A stretch of DNA of 64,000 nucleotides, taken from positions 806,001 to 870,000 of the forward strand of contig CAWGLZ010000006.1 in the NCBI GenBank assembly GCA_963823535.1, in the 5' to 3' direction. Origin of the DNA: RPQJ01 sp963823535 (GTDB taxonomy: Bacteria; Pseudomonadota; Gammaproteobacteria; Steroidobacterales; Steroidobacteraceae). The notes beneath the pieces are model-generated. The model had not been told where the DNA came from. It saw only the letters and a list, made by a program, of their open reading frames with translations, and made no database searches. This document shows positions 51,201 through 59,740 of the stretch, piece after piece. Position 1 is the stretch's first letter. The number at the start of each line of letters is the position of its first letter. The translations under genes were made by a program, and so were the position numbers.

Positions 51201-53727
51201 CCGGCGCATGGTCAAGGGCCTGAACGACATCGGGCTGCGCACGGTGATGGACGTGGTCTACAACCACACCAATGCCTCCGGGCAGAACGGCCGTGCGACC
51301 CTCGATCGCCTGGTGCCCGGCTACTATCACCGGCGCGACAACGTCAGCGGCAACGTCCTCAAGGACTCCTGCTGTGACGACACCGCGGCCGAGTTCAAGA
51401 TGATGGAGAAGCTCATGATCGATACCGGCGTCACGTGGGTGCGTGACTACAAGGTATCGGGCTTCCGATTCGACATCATGACCTTCCACCCGCTGGACTC
51501 GATGGAGATGTTCCAGGAGGCGGTGAAGGCCATCGACCCGTCGGTCTACATCTACGGTGAAGGCTGGAACTTCGGCGCCGTGCAGGACGACAAGCGCTTC
51601 ACGACGGCCCGCCAGGCCAATCTGGGAGGCACGGGCATCGGCAGCTTCAGCGATCGTATCCGCGACCCGGTGCGCGGCGGCGGGCCGTTCGACAGCGGCG
51701 CTGCGCACGTGCAGAGCCAGGGCTTCATCTCGGGCTGGTTCTACGCCCCGAACGCGTCGAACAGCGGCAGCGCAGCGGAGCGCGACGCGCTGATCGAGGA
51801 CACGGACAACATCCGGGCCTGGCTGGCCGGTGGCCTTGCGAGCTATCGCTTCACGAATGCGGCGGGCGAGATCACGACGGGTGCCGAAGTCGACTACCGG
51901 GGCCAGGACTCCGGTTACACGCAGGACCCGCAGGAAGCGATCAACTACATCTCCAAGCACGACAACGAGACGATCTGGGACATCAGCCAGTACAAGCACG
52001 CGGCGGGCACGCCACTCGCAGAGCGGGTGCGGGCCGACAACGTCGGCATGTCGGTGATCATGCTGGCTCAGGGGATTCCGTTCCTGCAGGCCGGCACCGA
52101 GATCCTGCGGTCGAAGTCCATGGACCGGAACTCGTACGACTCGGGCGACTGGTACAACGAAATCGACTGGACGCGTGCGACGTCGAACTGGAACAAGGGC
52201 CTGCCGCGGGCTGCAGACAACCAGGGCAACTACGACCAGGTGAAGAACGTCATCCTCGACGTCACGGCGGCCCAGGACCAGGCAGCCCGCGAGGCGGCGC
52301 TCGAGAACTTCAAGGAACTGCTCGCGATCCGCAAGAGTTCGCCGCTCTTCCGCCTGCGCTCGCAGGCCCAGGTCGACCAGCGCCTGAAGTTCTACAACAC
52401 GGGCCCGTTCCAGGTCCCGGGCGTCGTCGCCATGGGGATCGACGGCTGCATTGAGCCGGGCCTGGCGCCGACGGACGGCGCGTTGATGGTGGTCGTCAAT
52501 GCTTCCGACGACCCGCGGACGCTCAACCTGTTCGGCGGAGAGACCTGGACGCTGCACCCGGTTCAAGCGGCCTCCGCGGACCCGGTCGTCAGGACCGCAA
52601 TGCACGATGCCAACGGGTTCTCCGTGCCGGCCCGCACGACGGCGGTGTTCCGTCGAGCAGAGCAGACCTCGTGCGCACCGTATCCGCGCGACCTGTTCGT
52701 GCGCGGTGGCTTCAACGACTGGGGCAATGGTCCGACGCCCGTCGAACCGTACAGGCTGCTCTTCCTTGGCGGCACGGACTACTCGGTCTCGGCGCCGATC
52801 GGCACGGCCGGCAACTACGAGTTCAAGATCGCGGACGCCGACTGGACGGGCGACACGAACTGCGGCAGTCCGGCCGGCACGCTCGGCGTCCGGCTCGGCA
52901 TCCCCGTGACGCTGGCCTGCAGGAGCGACTCCGGCAACCTCGCGATGTCGGCACCCGTGGCGGGTGACTACACCTTCGATCTCGACGCCACGAGCACGGC
53001 GAACCCGGTGCTGACGGTGAGCAAGTCGCCGCCGACGCCGATCACGCTATACGTGCGGGGCGGCTTCAACGACTGGGGCAACGGCCCGGCCCCGACGGCG
53101 CCGCTGGCCTGGGACGGCGTGAGTACCTACCGTGCCACCGTCGACGGACTCCCGGCGCAGTCGACATACGCGTTCAAGATCGCGGACAACGACTGGGGTG
53201 GTACGACGGGGGGCGCGACGAACTGCGGAGCCGTCACCGAAGGAACGCCGGTGACCATCGGCCAGCCGTTTGCGCTGACCTGCGCCAGCAGTTCGCAGAA
53301 CATGTCGATCACGTTTGCGGACGCCGGGAACTACCTGTTCGCGGTGGACTGGGCCAACCCGGCCTCCCCGCAGCTGAAAGTGGAGCGCGTCCCGGTCGAC
53401 GTGCCGATCTTCGTGCGCGGCGTCGGCGGCGACTGGTCGGATGGCGTGCAGAACCAGATGAGCTACCTGGGTGGCGGCATCTACGCCCTCAACAAGCCCG
53501 TGGCCGCAGCGGCGACCAGCTTCAAGATCGCGAGCTCCGACTGGTCGACAGTGGATTGCGGGGCAAGCTCATCGGGAACGTCGATCGCGGTCGGGACGCC
53601 GACGCTGTTTACCTGTGGTGCAGGCACCTCCGATGTGGGGCTGACGCCGGCCACGGCCGGGACCTACACGTTCACGTTCAGGCGTATCGATGCGGCATCT
53701 GGCGAGGTGACCGTGACGGGTCCGTGA
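48265..53727 (+). CDS. pulA: Multidomain surface lipoprotein pullulanase (GH13)
   Basis: The 1,820-residue protein starts at ATG 48265 (AGGAG 7 bp upstream) and has a lipobox LLSGC with Cys25. Approximate order: FVRG-type module (145-252); an uncharacterised beta domain (270-430); CBM41-like starch-binding domain (446-556); N2-like linker (570-620); CBM48-like domain (700-776); GH13 catalytic domain (824-1380) with Asp1070 (FRFDIMTFH), Glu1099 (YIYGEGWNFG) and Asp1233 (SKHDNETIWD); a beta C-domain; then three more FVRG/FNDW modules (1476-1586, 1592-1707, 1712-1819). It should cleave alpha-1,6 bonds of starch, glycogen or pullulan outside the cell. Typical pullulanases are 900-1,400 residues, so the extra modules make it unusually long. 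Confidence 0.93.
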   Translation: MSRSFRDLLKLSVPTLLSAALLSGCGGGSSGSADLDQGGSITSPPPPVTVTESFNFKATADYFVVGSPPIHARFSGGQALGNGAWIIPSGQTGVVDFGTPADAVKFSSQDNYTAAAPAAAAAAQKTTLLPRASSKVDAPFDTSMFVRGSVQGDWAALPENQLQEVSDNVLEVTIALEPGDYEFKVADPGWTGITNCGADTDPTPVVVGVPFTMQCDALSQNLLLTIAAAGDYKFTFDATGDDKTAPKITVAKDEGDNGGGGPGPEPEESTEIRIYAVDVLTAGAQPSLLKTIAGVGRLDVDELRQGGATRITRIEIENLGTAGDVGIEDFAWTANPRFAPSAQSADIFYSRPTGSLAGTKIVVGGTSYDCVPTTDNAFGCVARGVSVTPFANASMTVTNADGSSETITFNGGSGTEDIYAFSGSPVARIGTPGEEGKALAALPRNENEVILFYKRADDNYTGWGLHLFPLDPAGDAWTAFPTPGEFPYEGIDPQYGAYFRIALPGSESPRYSNSPDPITTFPTALGLIIHKGDSKDPGPDQVIRIAESGNVVFVVSGVNDVSTVPPGTGTTLRISGSAAHWVDGDSLLWSPSTDVTRVELLFSPDASINAGLQGITGTYETIVLNPGTNPEPAFNAQLHSLKAWDLPATATARGKDLARGQLVAIGRNANNEAVAGTLVQFPGALDALYAAEAYGKALGASYTSGVPSLAVWAPTALKDPGVSVNVYDAAGAKIETKPMTLDEASGVWSVAGTADWDRKFYTISLRVYSYATNSIVTNEVTDPYSVSLSTDSVRSQFVNLDDADLKPAGWDSLTAPPLAAPEDAVLYELHVRDFSIADSSVPAGDRGKFTAFDIPGTAGRQHLQSLASRGLTHVHILPAFDFATVKENRADRVELEDPVEKLCEKNAAAASLCTSDAGKTIRQAIQDAVAANQLDRPAQITDWMRDLDGFNWGYDPLHFGAPEGSYATDPNGAARVLEFRRMVKGLNDIGLRTVMDVVYNHTNASGQNGRATLDRLVPGYYHRRDNVSGNVLKDSCCDDTAAEFKMMEKLMIDTGVTWVRDYKVSGFRFDIMTFHPLDSMEMFQEAVKAIDPSVYIYGEGWNFGAVQDDKRFTTARQANLGGTGIGSFSDRIRDPVRGGGPFDSGAAHVQSQGFISGWFYAPNASNSGSAAERDALIEDTDNIRAWLAGGLASYRFTNAAGEITTGAEVDYRGQDSGYTQDPQEAINYISKHDNETIWDISQYKHAAGTPLAERVRADNVGMSVIMLAQGIPFLQAGTEILRSKSMDRNSYDSGDWYNEIDWTRATSNWNKGLPRAADNQGNYDQVKNVILDVTAAQDQAAREAALENFKELLAIRKSSPLFRLRSQAQVDQRLKFYNTGPFQVPGVVAMGIDGCIEPGLAPTDGALMVVVNASDDPRTLNLFGGETWTLHPVQAASADPVVRTAMHDANGFSVPARTTAVFRRAEQTSCAPYPRDLFVRGGFNDWGNGPTPVEPYRLLFLGGTDYSVSAPIGTAGNYEFKIADADWTGDTNCGSPAGTLGVRLGIPVTLACRSDSGNLAMSAPVAGDYTFDLDATSTANPVLTVSKSPPTPITLYVRGGFNDWGNGPAPTAPLAWDGVSTYRATVDGLPAQSTYAFKIADNDWGGTTGGATNCGAVTEGTPVTIGQPFALTCASSSQNMSITFADAGNYLFAVDWANPASPQLKVERVPVDVPIFVRGVGGDWSDGVQNQMSYLGGGIYALNKPVAAAATSFKIASSDWSTVDCGASSSGTSIAVGTPTLFTCGAGTSDVGLTPATAGTYTFTFRRIDAASGEVTVTGP

Positions 53728-53755
53728 CGGCCGGCACCTGATTGATCCAGACTCA

Positions 53756-53793
53756 CCGGCCTGGCACTCGAGAGGGTGCCGGGCCGGTTTTCT
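53756..53793 (+). terminator. Strong intrinsic terminator after pulA
   Basis: CCGGCC-T-GGCAC (53756-53767) pairs with GTGCC-G-GGCCGG (53776-53787), then TTTTCTTT follows. The right arm contains the GTG at 53776 that would otherwise look like the start of the next gene. The real start of that gene is therefore downstream. Confidence 0.9.
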
Positions 53794-53808
53794 TTCGGAG
53801 TCGACGGG

Positions 53809-55626
53809 TTGCGCAGGAAGAACAGGGAAAGGCACCGGGAACGGTCGATCGCCCCTGCTGAGGTGGAGACGTCGAGCGGGCGCCATCTGCGGGGTCCGCG
53901 GCGGGCGGTGCTCTGGGCGGTCGTCTTGTCTCTGCCGTTCTTCGTGCTCGGTGGGATCGAACTCGCACTGCGGATCGCCGGGTTTGGTCACGACCGTGAA
54001 CCGCTCTTCGTCCCGAGTCCGCAGCACGCCGGGTACCTGCAGGCGAACCCGCGGGTGGTGACGCGCTTCTTCACGGACCCGGCGAAGGCGCCGGGCGTGA
54101 GCATCGAGACCGCCTACTTCCGTGCCGACAAGGCGCCAGGCACGTTCCGCGTCTTCGTGCAGGGCGAGTCGAGCGCCGCGGGCTTTCCCTATGGGCTTGG
54201 CGCCGCGCTGGCAGGCGCGCTCGATCGCCGCCTGGAGCGTGCCTTTCCGAGCCGGGAGATCGAGGTGATCTCGACGGCGATGGCAGCAGTAAACTCCTAC
54301 GCCTTGCTCGATTTCGCCGACGAGATCATCGAGCAGAAGCCGGACGTGGTGCTCGTGTACGTCGGGCACAACGAGTTTCTCGGGATCCTGGGCGTTGGCT
54401 CGAGCATGCGCCTCGCGGCCTCACCCGCCCTGACGCGGGCGTTCCTGTCGGTCCGCGACTGGCGGCTGTTCCAGTTGCTGGCCGTGGCGTATGCGGGCCT
54501 CGGCGACGCTCCGGCAGCACGACCCACGGACGGCGGTGATTCGCTGATGGCGCGCGTGGCCGGGGAGCGTTCGATCAGCCTTGGTTCGGAGCCGTTCGAG
54601 CGAGGCGTCGAACAGTTCCAGACAAACCTGGGCGCACTGCTTGCGAAGTACCAACGGGCCGGCGTGCCCGTACTGATCGGCACGCTGGCGAGCAACGAGC
54701 GCGACCAGCCGCCGCTCGCCGTCCTGACGGGCGCGGAAACGGACGCAGCCGGCGCCGCCAGGACCGCGTACCACGCTGCGCAGGACGCCGATGAGGCCGG
54801 CAACCATGACGCTGCCCGCGAGGGCTATGCCTGGGCCCGGGACCTCGATCCATTGCGATTTCGTGCGCCGTCCCGGTTCAACGAAGTGGTTGCCGAAGTT
54901 GCTCGCACGCACGGCGCCACCGTCGTCGACGTGCACGCGGCGTTCGTCGCGGCCAGCCCGAACGGGCTGGTAGGAAACCTGCTAATGCTCGAGCACGTGC
55001 ACCCGAACCTCGATGGATACTTTCTCCTCGCGGACGCGTTCTACGACCAGCTGCTGACCCTGCGGCTGCCGGGCGCGCCCGAGGCCGGGATGACGGAGGC
55101 GGAGGCCCGGGCGGACCTGCCCGTGAGCGATGTGGATCGTTACCTCGGAGACTACAAGGTGTTGCGCATCAAGGCGGGCTGGCCTTTCGTGGAGCAATAC
55201 CGTCCGCCGCAGTTGCCACCGCCCGCCAACGAGGGACAGCGCATCGCCCAGGACCTGTATTACGAGCGTACATCCTGGACACAGGCCCAGGAACGGCTCA
55301 GGGCTCACTACCGTGAATCGGGTGACGTCACCGGGTATGCGCACGTCACGTCCATCCTGGCGGACGCTTTCCCGTTCGCGGCCTCACTGCAGTTTGAATC
55401 GGCGGCGGCACTGATCGAACTCGGCCGCGCACAGCAGGCCGTGCGCTACTCGCGGCGCAGCGTGGATCTCGATCCACGCCGTGTGAACCACTGGCTCGTC
55501 CACGCACACGGTTTGCTGCTCAGCGGCCGCGAGGACGAGGGACGTGCGGCCCTCGGGCGGGTGCTCGAACTGGAGCCCGGCAATCCAACCGCCCGCCAGG
55601 TGCTCGGGGAACTCGACCGGAGGTGA
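53809..55626 (+). CDS. Membrane-anchored SGNH-hydrolase-like protein with TPR-like C-terminus (copy 1)
   Basis: The start is placed at TTG 53809, with GGAG 8 bp upstream; the upstream GTG lies in a terminator stem. One N-terminal membrane helix (AVLWAVVLSLPFFVLGGIEL) is followed by an SGNH-type domain: block I as VQGESSAAGFPYG, block III as YVGHNEFLGI and the His block as LEHVHPNLDGYF. The last ~130 residues are helical TPR-like repeats (ALIELGRAQQAVRYSRRSVD). Such proteins are predicted esterases or acyltransferases acting in the periplasm. A paralogue faces it 4 bp beyond the stop. Confidence 0.82.
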   Translation: MRRKNRERHRERSIAPAEVETSSGRHLRGPRRAVLWAVVLSLPFFVLGGIELALRIAGFGHDREPLFVPSPQHAGYLQANPRVVTRFFTDPAKAPGVSIETAYFRADKAPGTFRVFVQGESSAAGFPYGLGAALAGALDRRLERAFPSREIEVISTAMAAVNSYALLDFADEIIEQKPDVVLVYVGHNEFLGILGVGSSMRLAASPALTRAFLSVRDWRLFQLLAVAYAGLGDAPAARPTDGGDSLMARVAGERSISLGSEPFERGVEQFQTNLGALLAKYQRAGVPVLIGTLASNERDQPPLAVLTGAETDAAGAARTAYHAAQDADEAGNHDAAREGYAWARDLDPLRFRAPSRFNEVVAEVARTHGATVVDVHAAFVAASPNGLVGNLLMLEHVHPNLDGYFLLADAFYDQLLTLRLPGAPEAGMTEAEARADLPVSDVDRYLGDYKVLRIKAGWPFVEQYRPPQLPPPANEGQRIAQDLYYERTSWTQAQERLRAHYRESGDVTGYAHVTSILADAFPFAASLQFESAAALIELGRAQQAVRYSRRSVDLDPRRVNHWLVHAHGLLLSGREDEGRAALGRVLELEPGNPTARQVLGELDRR

Positions 55627-55630
55627 GGGG

Positions 55631-57421
55631 TCAGGGGGTCGTGGCCGCGCCGCGGCGAATCTCCGCGAGCCAGTACTGCGCCCGCGCGTCCTCGGGATGC
55701 TGCGCGAGGATCGCCTCGAGCGTGGTGATAGAGTCCTCGACGCGGCCCCTCATGAACTGTGCCTGGGCCAGCGACAGCCGGTATTCGATCGTCGCGGGGT
55801 CGAGCGTGATCGCGCGCCGCAGGTAGTGCTCGCCGCGGACCGCCTCGCCGGCCTTCAGCAGCAGGCGACCGGCGACCGCCTGGGCATCCGCGCGATTCAG
55901 CAGGGCCTCTGCGAGGTTGGCGGCGACGCGCGCGGCCTCCTCGTCGTTCCCCTGTTGCTGATACCAGACCAGCGCCTCGTTCATGGCATCCACCCAGCTC
56001 AGGCGGCCGCCGAACCACGACTGTGCGATCTCCTCGACCCGGTTGGCGGGTGCGGGCAGCGTCGTCGCGCGGCGCTCGGCGACGAACGGCCAGTCGTTCC
56101 TGAGCGTCGCGACGCGATGCTCGCCGTTCAGCCGGTCCACCTCGGTCACCGGGATCTCGCGCCACGCGGTCTCGTCGTCCACGTTCGCCATTGGCGTCCC
56201 GAGTCGCTGAACGATGGCCGGGAAGTACGCGCTCGCGAGCCGGAAGTAGCCCTCGACGTTCGGGTGCACGTGCTCGAGCATGAGTTCCCTGCCGATGATG
56301 CCGTCACGGGAGGCAGCCGCCAGGGCGCCCTGGACGTCCACGACTGTCGCGCCGTGCCGCGCTGCCACCTCGCGGATCACGCCGTTGAAGGCCTCGGGCG
56401 CACGGAAGCGCAGCTCGTCACGGTCCTTGGCGGCAATGTACTCAGCGCGCGCATCGGCGAAGCTGCCCTCCGACTCGAGCGCGCGTGCCCGCTGGAACCT
56501 CGCCTGCGCCGAATCCATCGGGTCGTCACCGCTGGCAAACGGTGGCTGGTCGCGCTCGTTGCTCGCCAGCGTGCCGATGAACACGGGGATACCGGCCGCC
56601 TGGTACTTGCCGAGCAGACGCTCGAGGTTGCCGCGGAACTGCTCGAGGCCGCGCTCGTACAGGGTCGACCCGAGCGGAATCGAGCGCTCCCGGGCGACGC
56701 GGGCCATCAGGCTGCCTTCGCGCGTTGCGAGCGCCTCCGGTCCGGTGCCGAGCTTGCCGAGGCCGCGTTCGAGCGCACGGTACAGGTGCAGGCGACGCAG
56801 CTTCGCGACGGCGCGCGCCAGTGCAGGCGAGTTCGCGCTTGCGAGAGAGGAGCCGACGCCACCGATGCCCAGGTACTCATTGTGGCCCGCGTAGATCACG
56901 ACCGCGTCGGGCTGCCGGGCGATGACCTCGTCCGCGAAGTCGAGCAGCGCATAGCTGGTGACTGCGGCCATGCCGGTATTGATCACCTCGACGTTGCGCT
57001 CGGGATAGGCGCGCTGAAGCCGCTGCTGCAGCAGCGCGGCGGGCGAGGCCCAGCGGCCGTAGGGGAAGCCAGCTGCGGTCGATGCGCCCTGCACGAAGAT
57101 GCGCAGGGTGCCCGGCGCCCTGGCCGCCGGAAACCACGTAGTATCGATGCTGACCTCGGGTGCACGCCGCGGGTCGGGAAAGAACCGATGCACGGCTTGC
57201 GGGTTCGGCTGCAGGAACCCCGGCGCACTCGGCACCGGGATGAAGAGCGGTTCCAGTACGCCTATCCCTGCCAGCCGCAGTCCCCCTTCCGTGGCGGCGA
57301 GCAGCAACAGGGGTGCCAGCGCGGTGATGGCCATGAAGATTCCACGGCGGCGGCGGCGCGCTGGCGGGGTCCCGGGTGCCGTTGCAGCGGGAACCGGGGC
57401 GGGCGGATTCTTGCGCTTCAT
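55631..57421 (-). CDS. Membrane-anchored SGNH-hydrolase-like protein with TPR-like C-terminus (copy 2)
   Basis: The 596-residue protein is a paralogue of the preceding gene, with the same order of blocks: N-terminal helix (IFMAITALAPLLLLAATEGG), VQGASTAAGFPYG, YAGHNEYLGI, GTLASNERDQPP, LEHVHPNVEGYF and a C-terminal TPR-like region (LLKAGEAVRGEHYLRRAITL). Block I has Ala-Ser-Thr where copy 1 has Glu-Ser-Ser; the nucleophile Ser is kept in both. It reads toward copy 1 and diverges from the carbamoyltransferase gene, sharing a 67-bp upstream gap. Confidence 0.82.
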   Translation of the reverse strand: MKRKNPPAPVPAATAPGTPPARRRRRGIFMAITALAPLLLLAATEGGLRLAGIGVLEPLFIPVPSAPGFLQPNPQAVHRFFPDPRRAPEVSIDTTWFPAARAPGTLRIFVQGASTAAGFPYGRWASPAALLQQRLQRAYPERNVEVINTGMAAVTSYALLDFADEVIARQPDAVVIYAGHNEYLGIGGVGSSLASANSPALARAVAKLRRLHLYRALERGLGKLGTGPEALATREGSLMARVARERSIPLGSTLYERGLEQFRGNLERLLGKYQAAGIPVFIGTLASNERDQPPFASGDDPMDSAQARFQRARALESEGSFADARAEYIAAKDRDELRFRAPEAFNGVIREVAARHGATVVDVQGALAAASRDGIIGRELMLEHVHPNVEGYFRLASAYFPAIVQRLGTPMANVDDETAWREIPVTEVDRLNGEHRVATLRNDWPFVAERRATTLPAPANRVEEIAQSWFGGRLSWVDAMNEALVWYQQQGNDEEAARVAANLAEALLNRADAQAVAGRLLLKAGEAVRGEHYLRRAITLDPATIEYRLSLAQAQFMRGRVEDSITTLEAILAQHPEDARAQYWLAEIRRGAATTP

Positions 57422-57488
57422 GGGTGAAACGGCGGCGAAACGGCACGACCCCTTTTGCTACAGTGCCGGCGACTGACAGGGGCCGCGC

Positions 57489-59326
57489 GTGCGAAGAATT
57501 CTAGGGATTTCCGCATATTATCACGACGCTGCCGCGGCTCTGGTCGTCGACGGACGGGTCGTGGCCGCCGCACAGGAAGAGCGCTTCACGCGCCAGCGTC
57601 ACGACGCGGCCTTCCCGGCGCAGGCCGTGCGGTTCTGCCTGGAATTCGCGGACCTCGGCCTCGCCGACCTCGACGCGGTCGTGTTCTACGACAAGCCCTT
57701 CCTGAAGTTCGAGCGCCTTCTCGAGACCTATCTCGCCTGCGCACCGCACGGGCTGCGCTCGTTCGTGGCGGCCATGCCGGTCTGGATCAAGGAGAAGCTG
57801 TTTCTCAAGGCGGAGCTGCGCCGCGAACTGCGCGGGCTGGCCGGCGACGGCGAGCCAGCTGCCGCGCGCTGCTCTTCAGCGAACATCACCTCTCGCATGC
57901 GGCGTCGGCGTTCTATCCGAGTCCGTTCGAGCGGGCAGCCGTGCTGTGCCTCGACGGCGTCGGGGAGTGGGCGACGGCCTCGGCCTGGGTCGGTTCGGGC
58001 GCTCGACTGGAGCCGCGCTGGGAGCTGCACTTCCCGCATTCGCTGGGGCTGCTCTACTCGGCGTTCACGGCGTACACGGGGTTCAGGGTCAATTCCGGCG
58101 AGTACAAGATGATGGGCCTGGCACCCTACGGCGAACCGCGCTATGCGGATCTCATCCGACGGCATCTCGTCGACGTGAAGCCCGACGGCACCTTCCGGCT
58201 CGACATGCGCTACTTCGCCTATGCGACGGGACTGCGCATGACCAGTGCGCGGTTTCACGAACTCTTCGGCGGGGCGCCTCGACGGCCGGACGAGCCCATC
58301 GACCAGCGCACGATGGACCTGGCGGCCTCGATCCAGCAGGTGACGGACGAAATCGTGCTGCGGCTCGCACGCAGCCTGCGTGCGGAGACGGGCGAGCGGC
58401 AGCTCTGTCTCGCCGGTGGCGTAGCGCTCAACTGTGTCTCGAACGGTCTCCTGGTACGCGAGGGAGTCTTCGACGACGTCTGGATCCAGCCCGCGGCCGG
58501 CGATGCCGGGGGCGCGCTGGGCGCGGCGCTGCTCGCATGGCAGCACGCAGGCGGAGCCAGGACGCCGGACGCTGGCCGCGATGCCATGTCCGGGGCCTGC
58601 CTGGGGCCGGCGTGGTCCGACGACGAAGTGGAGCAGTTCTTCTCGAGTCACGGCCTGCCCTACGAGCGGCTCGACCGCGACGGGCTGCCGGATCGCGTGG
58701 CGGGGCTGCTGGCAGACGGCGCCATCGTCGGCTGGATGCAGGGTCGCATGGAGTTCGGTCCGCGTGCCCTCGGGAACCGGTCGATCCTGGCCGATCCGCG
58801 CAACCCCACCATGCAGCGGGATCTGAACCTCAGGATCAAGTTCCGGGAATCGTTCCGTCCCTTCGCTCCCGCGGTACTGCAGGAGCACTTGCAGCAGTAC
58901 TTCGAACTGGATCGGCCGAGCCCGTACATGCTGCTCGTCGCTCCCGTGCGGGGCTCGCGGGTGGTCGGCCGCGGCGGGCAGGATGGCCCGTCAGGGCTGG
59001 ATCGCCTGCGCGCGGTGGATTCGCCGCTTCCCGCGGTCACCCACGTCGATCGCAGCGCCCGCGTGCAAACGGTAGATCGCGACACAAATCCGGCTTTTCA
59101 CGCCTTGATCGAAGCATTTGGACGCCGAACCGGCGTCCCGGTGTTGATCAATACCTCCTTCAACGTGCGCGGCGAGCCGATCGTCTGCAGTCCGACCGAC
59201 GCGTATCGTTGCTTCATGGGGACGGCCATGGACTACCTCGTCGTCGGATGCTGCCTGCTGCGTCGCGAGGCGCAACCGCAGGATCACCCGCTGCTGGCGG
59301 GTCGGCGCGAATTCGCACTGGATTGA
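57489..59326 (+). pseudogene. O-carbamoyltransferase (NodU/CmcH/TobZ/SxtI family), interrupted by one frameshift
   Basis: The first frame (57489 to about 57865) gives ILGISAYYHDAAAALVVDG and EERFTRQRHD, the YrdC/Kae1-like N-terminus. The second frame (from about 57866) continues ALLFSEHHLSHAASAFYPS and runs to the C-terminal domain, with CLAGGVALNCVSNG, GRMEFGPRALGNRSILADPR and INTSFNVRGEPIVC. Restoring one base near 57850-57869 gives a complete protein of about 612 residues. The family transfers a carbamoyl group from carbamoyl phosphate to hydroxyl groups of glycans, antibiotics or toxins. All other motifs look intact, so an assembly error is as likely as a lesion. Confidence 0.85.
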
Positions 59327-59335
59327 TCCATCGAC

Positions 59336-59740
59336 ATGCGCCGACTGACCTCACGCGACACTAAGGATCTCCGTGGCTTTGGACTTGGTCTCGCGGGACT
59401 GCTCCTCGCGGTCTTCTGGGTCGTCCTGCCGTGGCTGGGTGAGCGGCCCCGGCCCGCGTGGCCGCTGGTCGCGAGTGGGGTCCTGGCCACTGTCGCCCTG
59501 GCATGGCCGGCGGCGATCCTGCCGCTCTACCGGGCGGTGTTGCCCGTCGCCAGGCTCATCGGCACGATAAATACGTGGCTGCTGCTCGGTGCGCTGTTCT
59601 TTGGCATCCTGACACCGGTGGGCTGGGTGCTGCGCCGGCTGGGCCGCCTGCAGTACGAGAACCGGTTCGACCCTGGCGTCACCAGCTATCGCATCGACGT
59701 GCCCGTGGACCGCGACGTGCGTCTCGAGGAGCCTTTCTGA
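59336..59740 (+). CDS. SxtJ-like membrane protein
   Basis: The 134-residue protein has three or four hydrophobic segments (GFGLGLAGLLLAVFWVVLP, ASGVLATVALAWPAAIL, TWLLLGALFFGILTPVGW) and ends in a charged tail (YRIDVPVDRDVRLEEPF). The GTINTWLLLGALFF...GWVLRRLGR pattern is that of the SxtJ family, found beside carbamoyltransferases, with unknown function. It starts 9 bp after the carbamoyltransferase stop and abuts the next gene. Confidence 0.8.
   Translation: MRRLTSRDTKDLRGFGLGLAGLLLAVFWVVLPWLGERPRPAWPLVASGVLATVALAWPAAILPLYRAVLPVARLIGTINTWLLLGALFFGILTPVGWVLRRLGRLQYENRFDPGVTSYRIDVPVDRDVRLEEPF

Noticed and set aside
48079..52605. 1,508-codon open frame on the minus strand opposite pulA
   Set aside because: It is the antisense shadow of the pullulanase, produced by high GC. 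The translation is low-complexity Arg/Val/Asp-rich with no domain, while the plus strand has all GH13 motifs.
53776..53808. GTG at 53776 as start of the first SGNH gene
   Set aside because: It lies in the right arm of the pulA terminator hairpin. The TTG at 53809 has a GGAG site at good distance.
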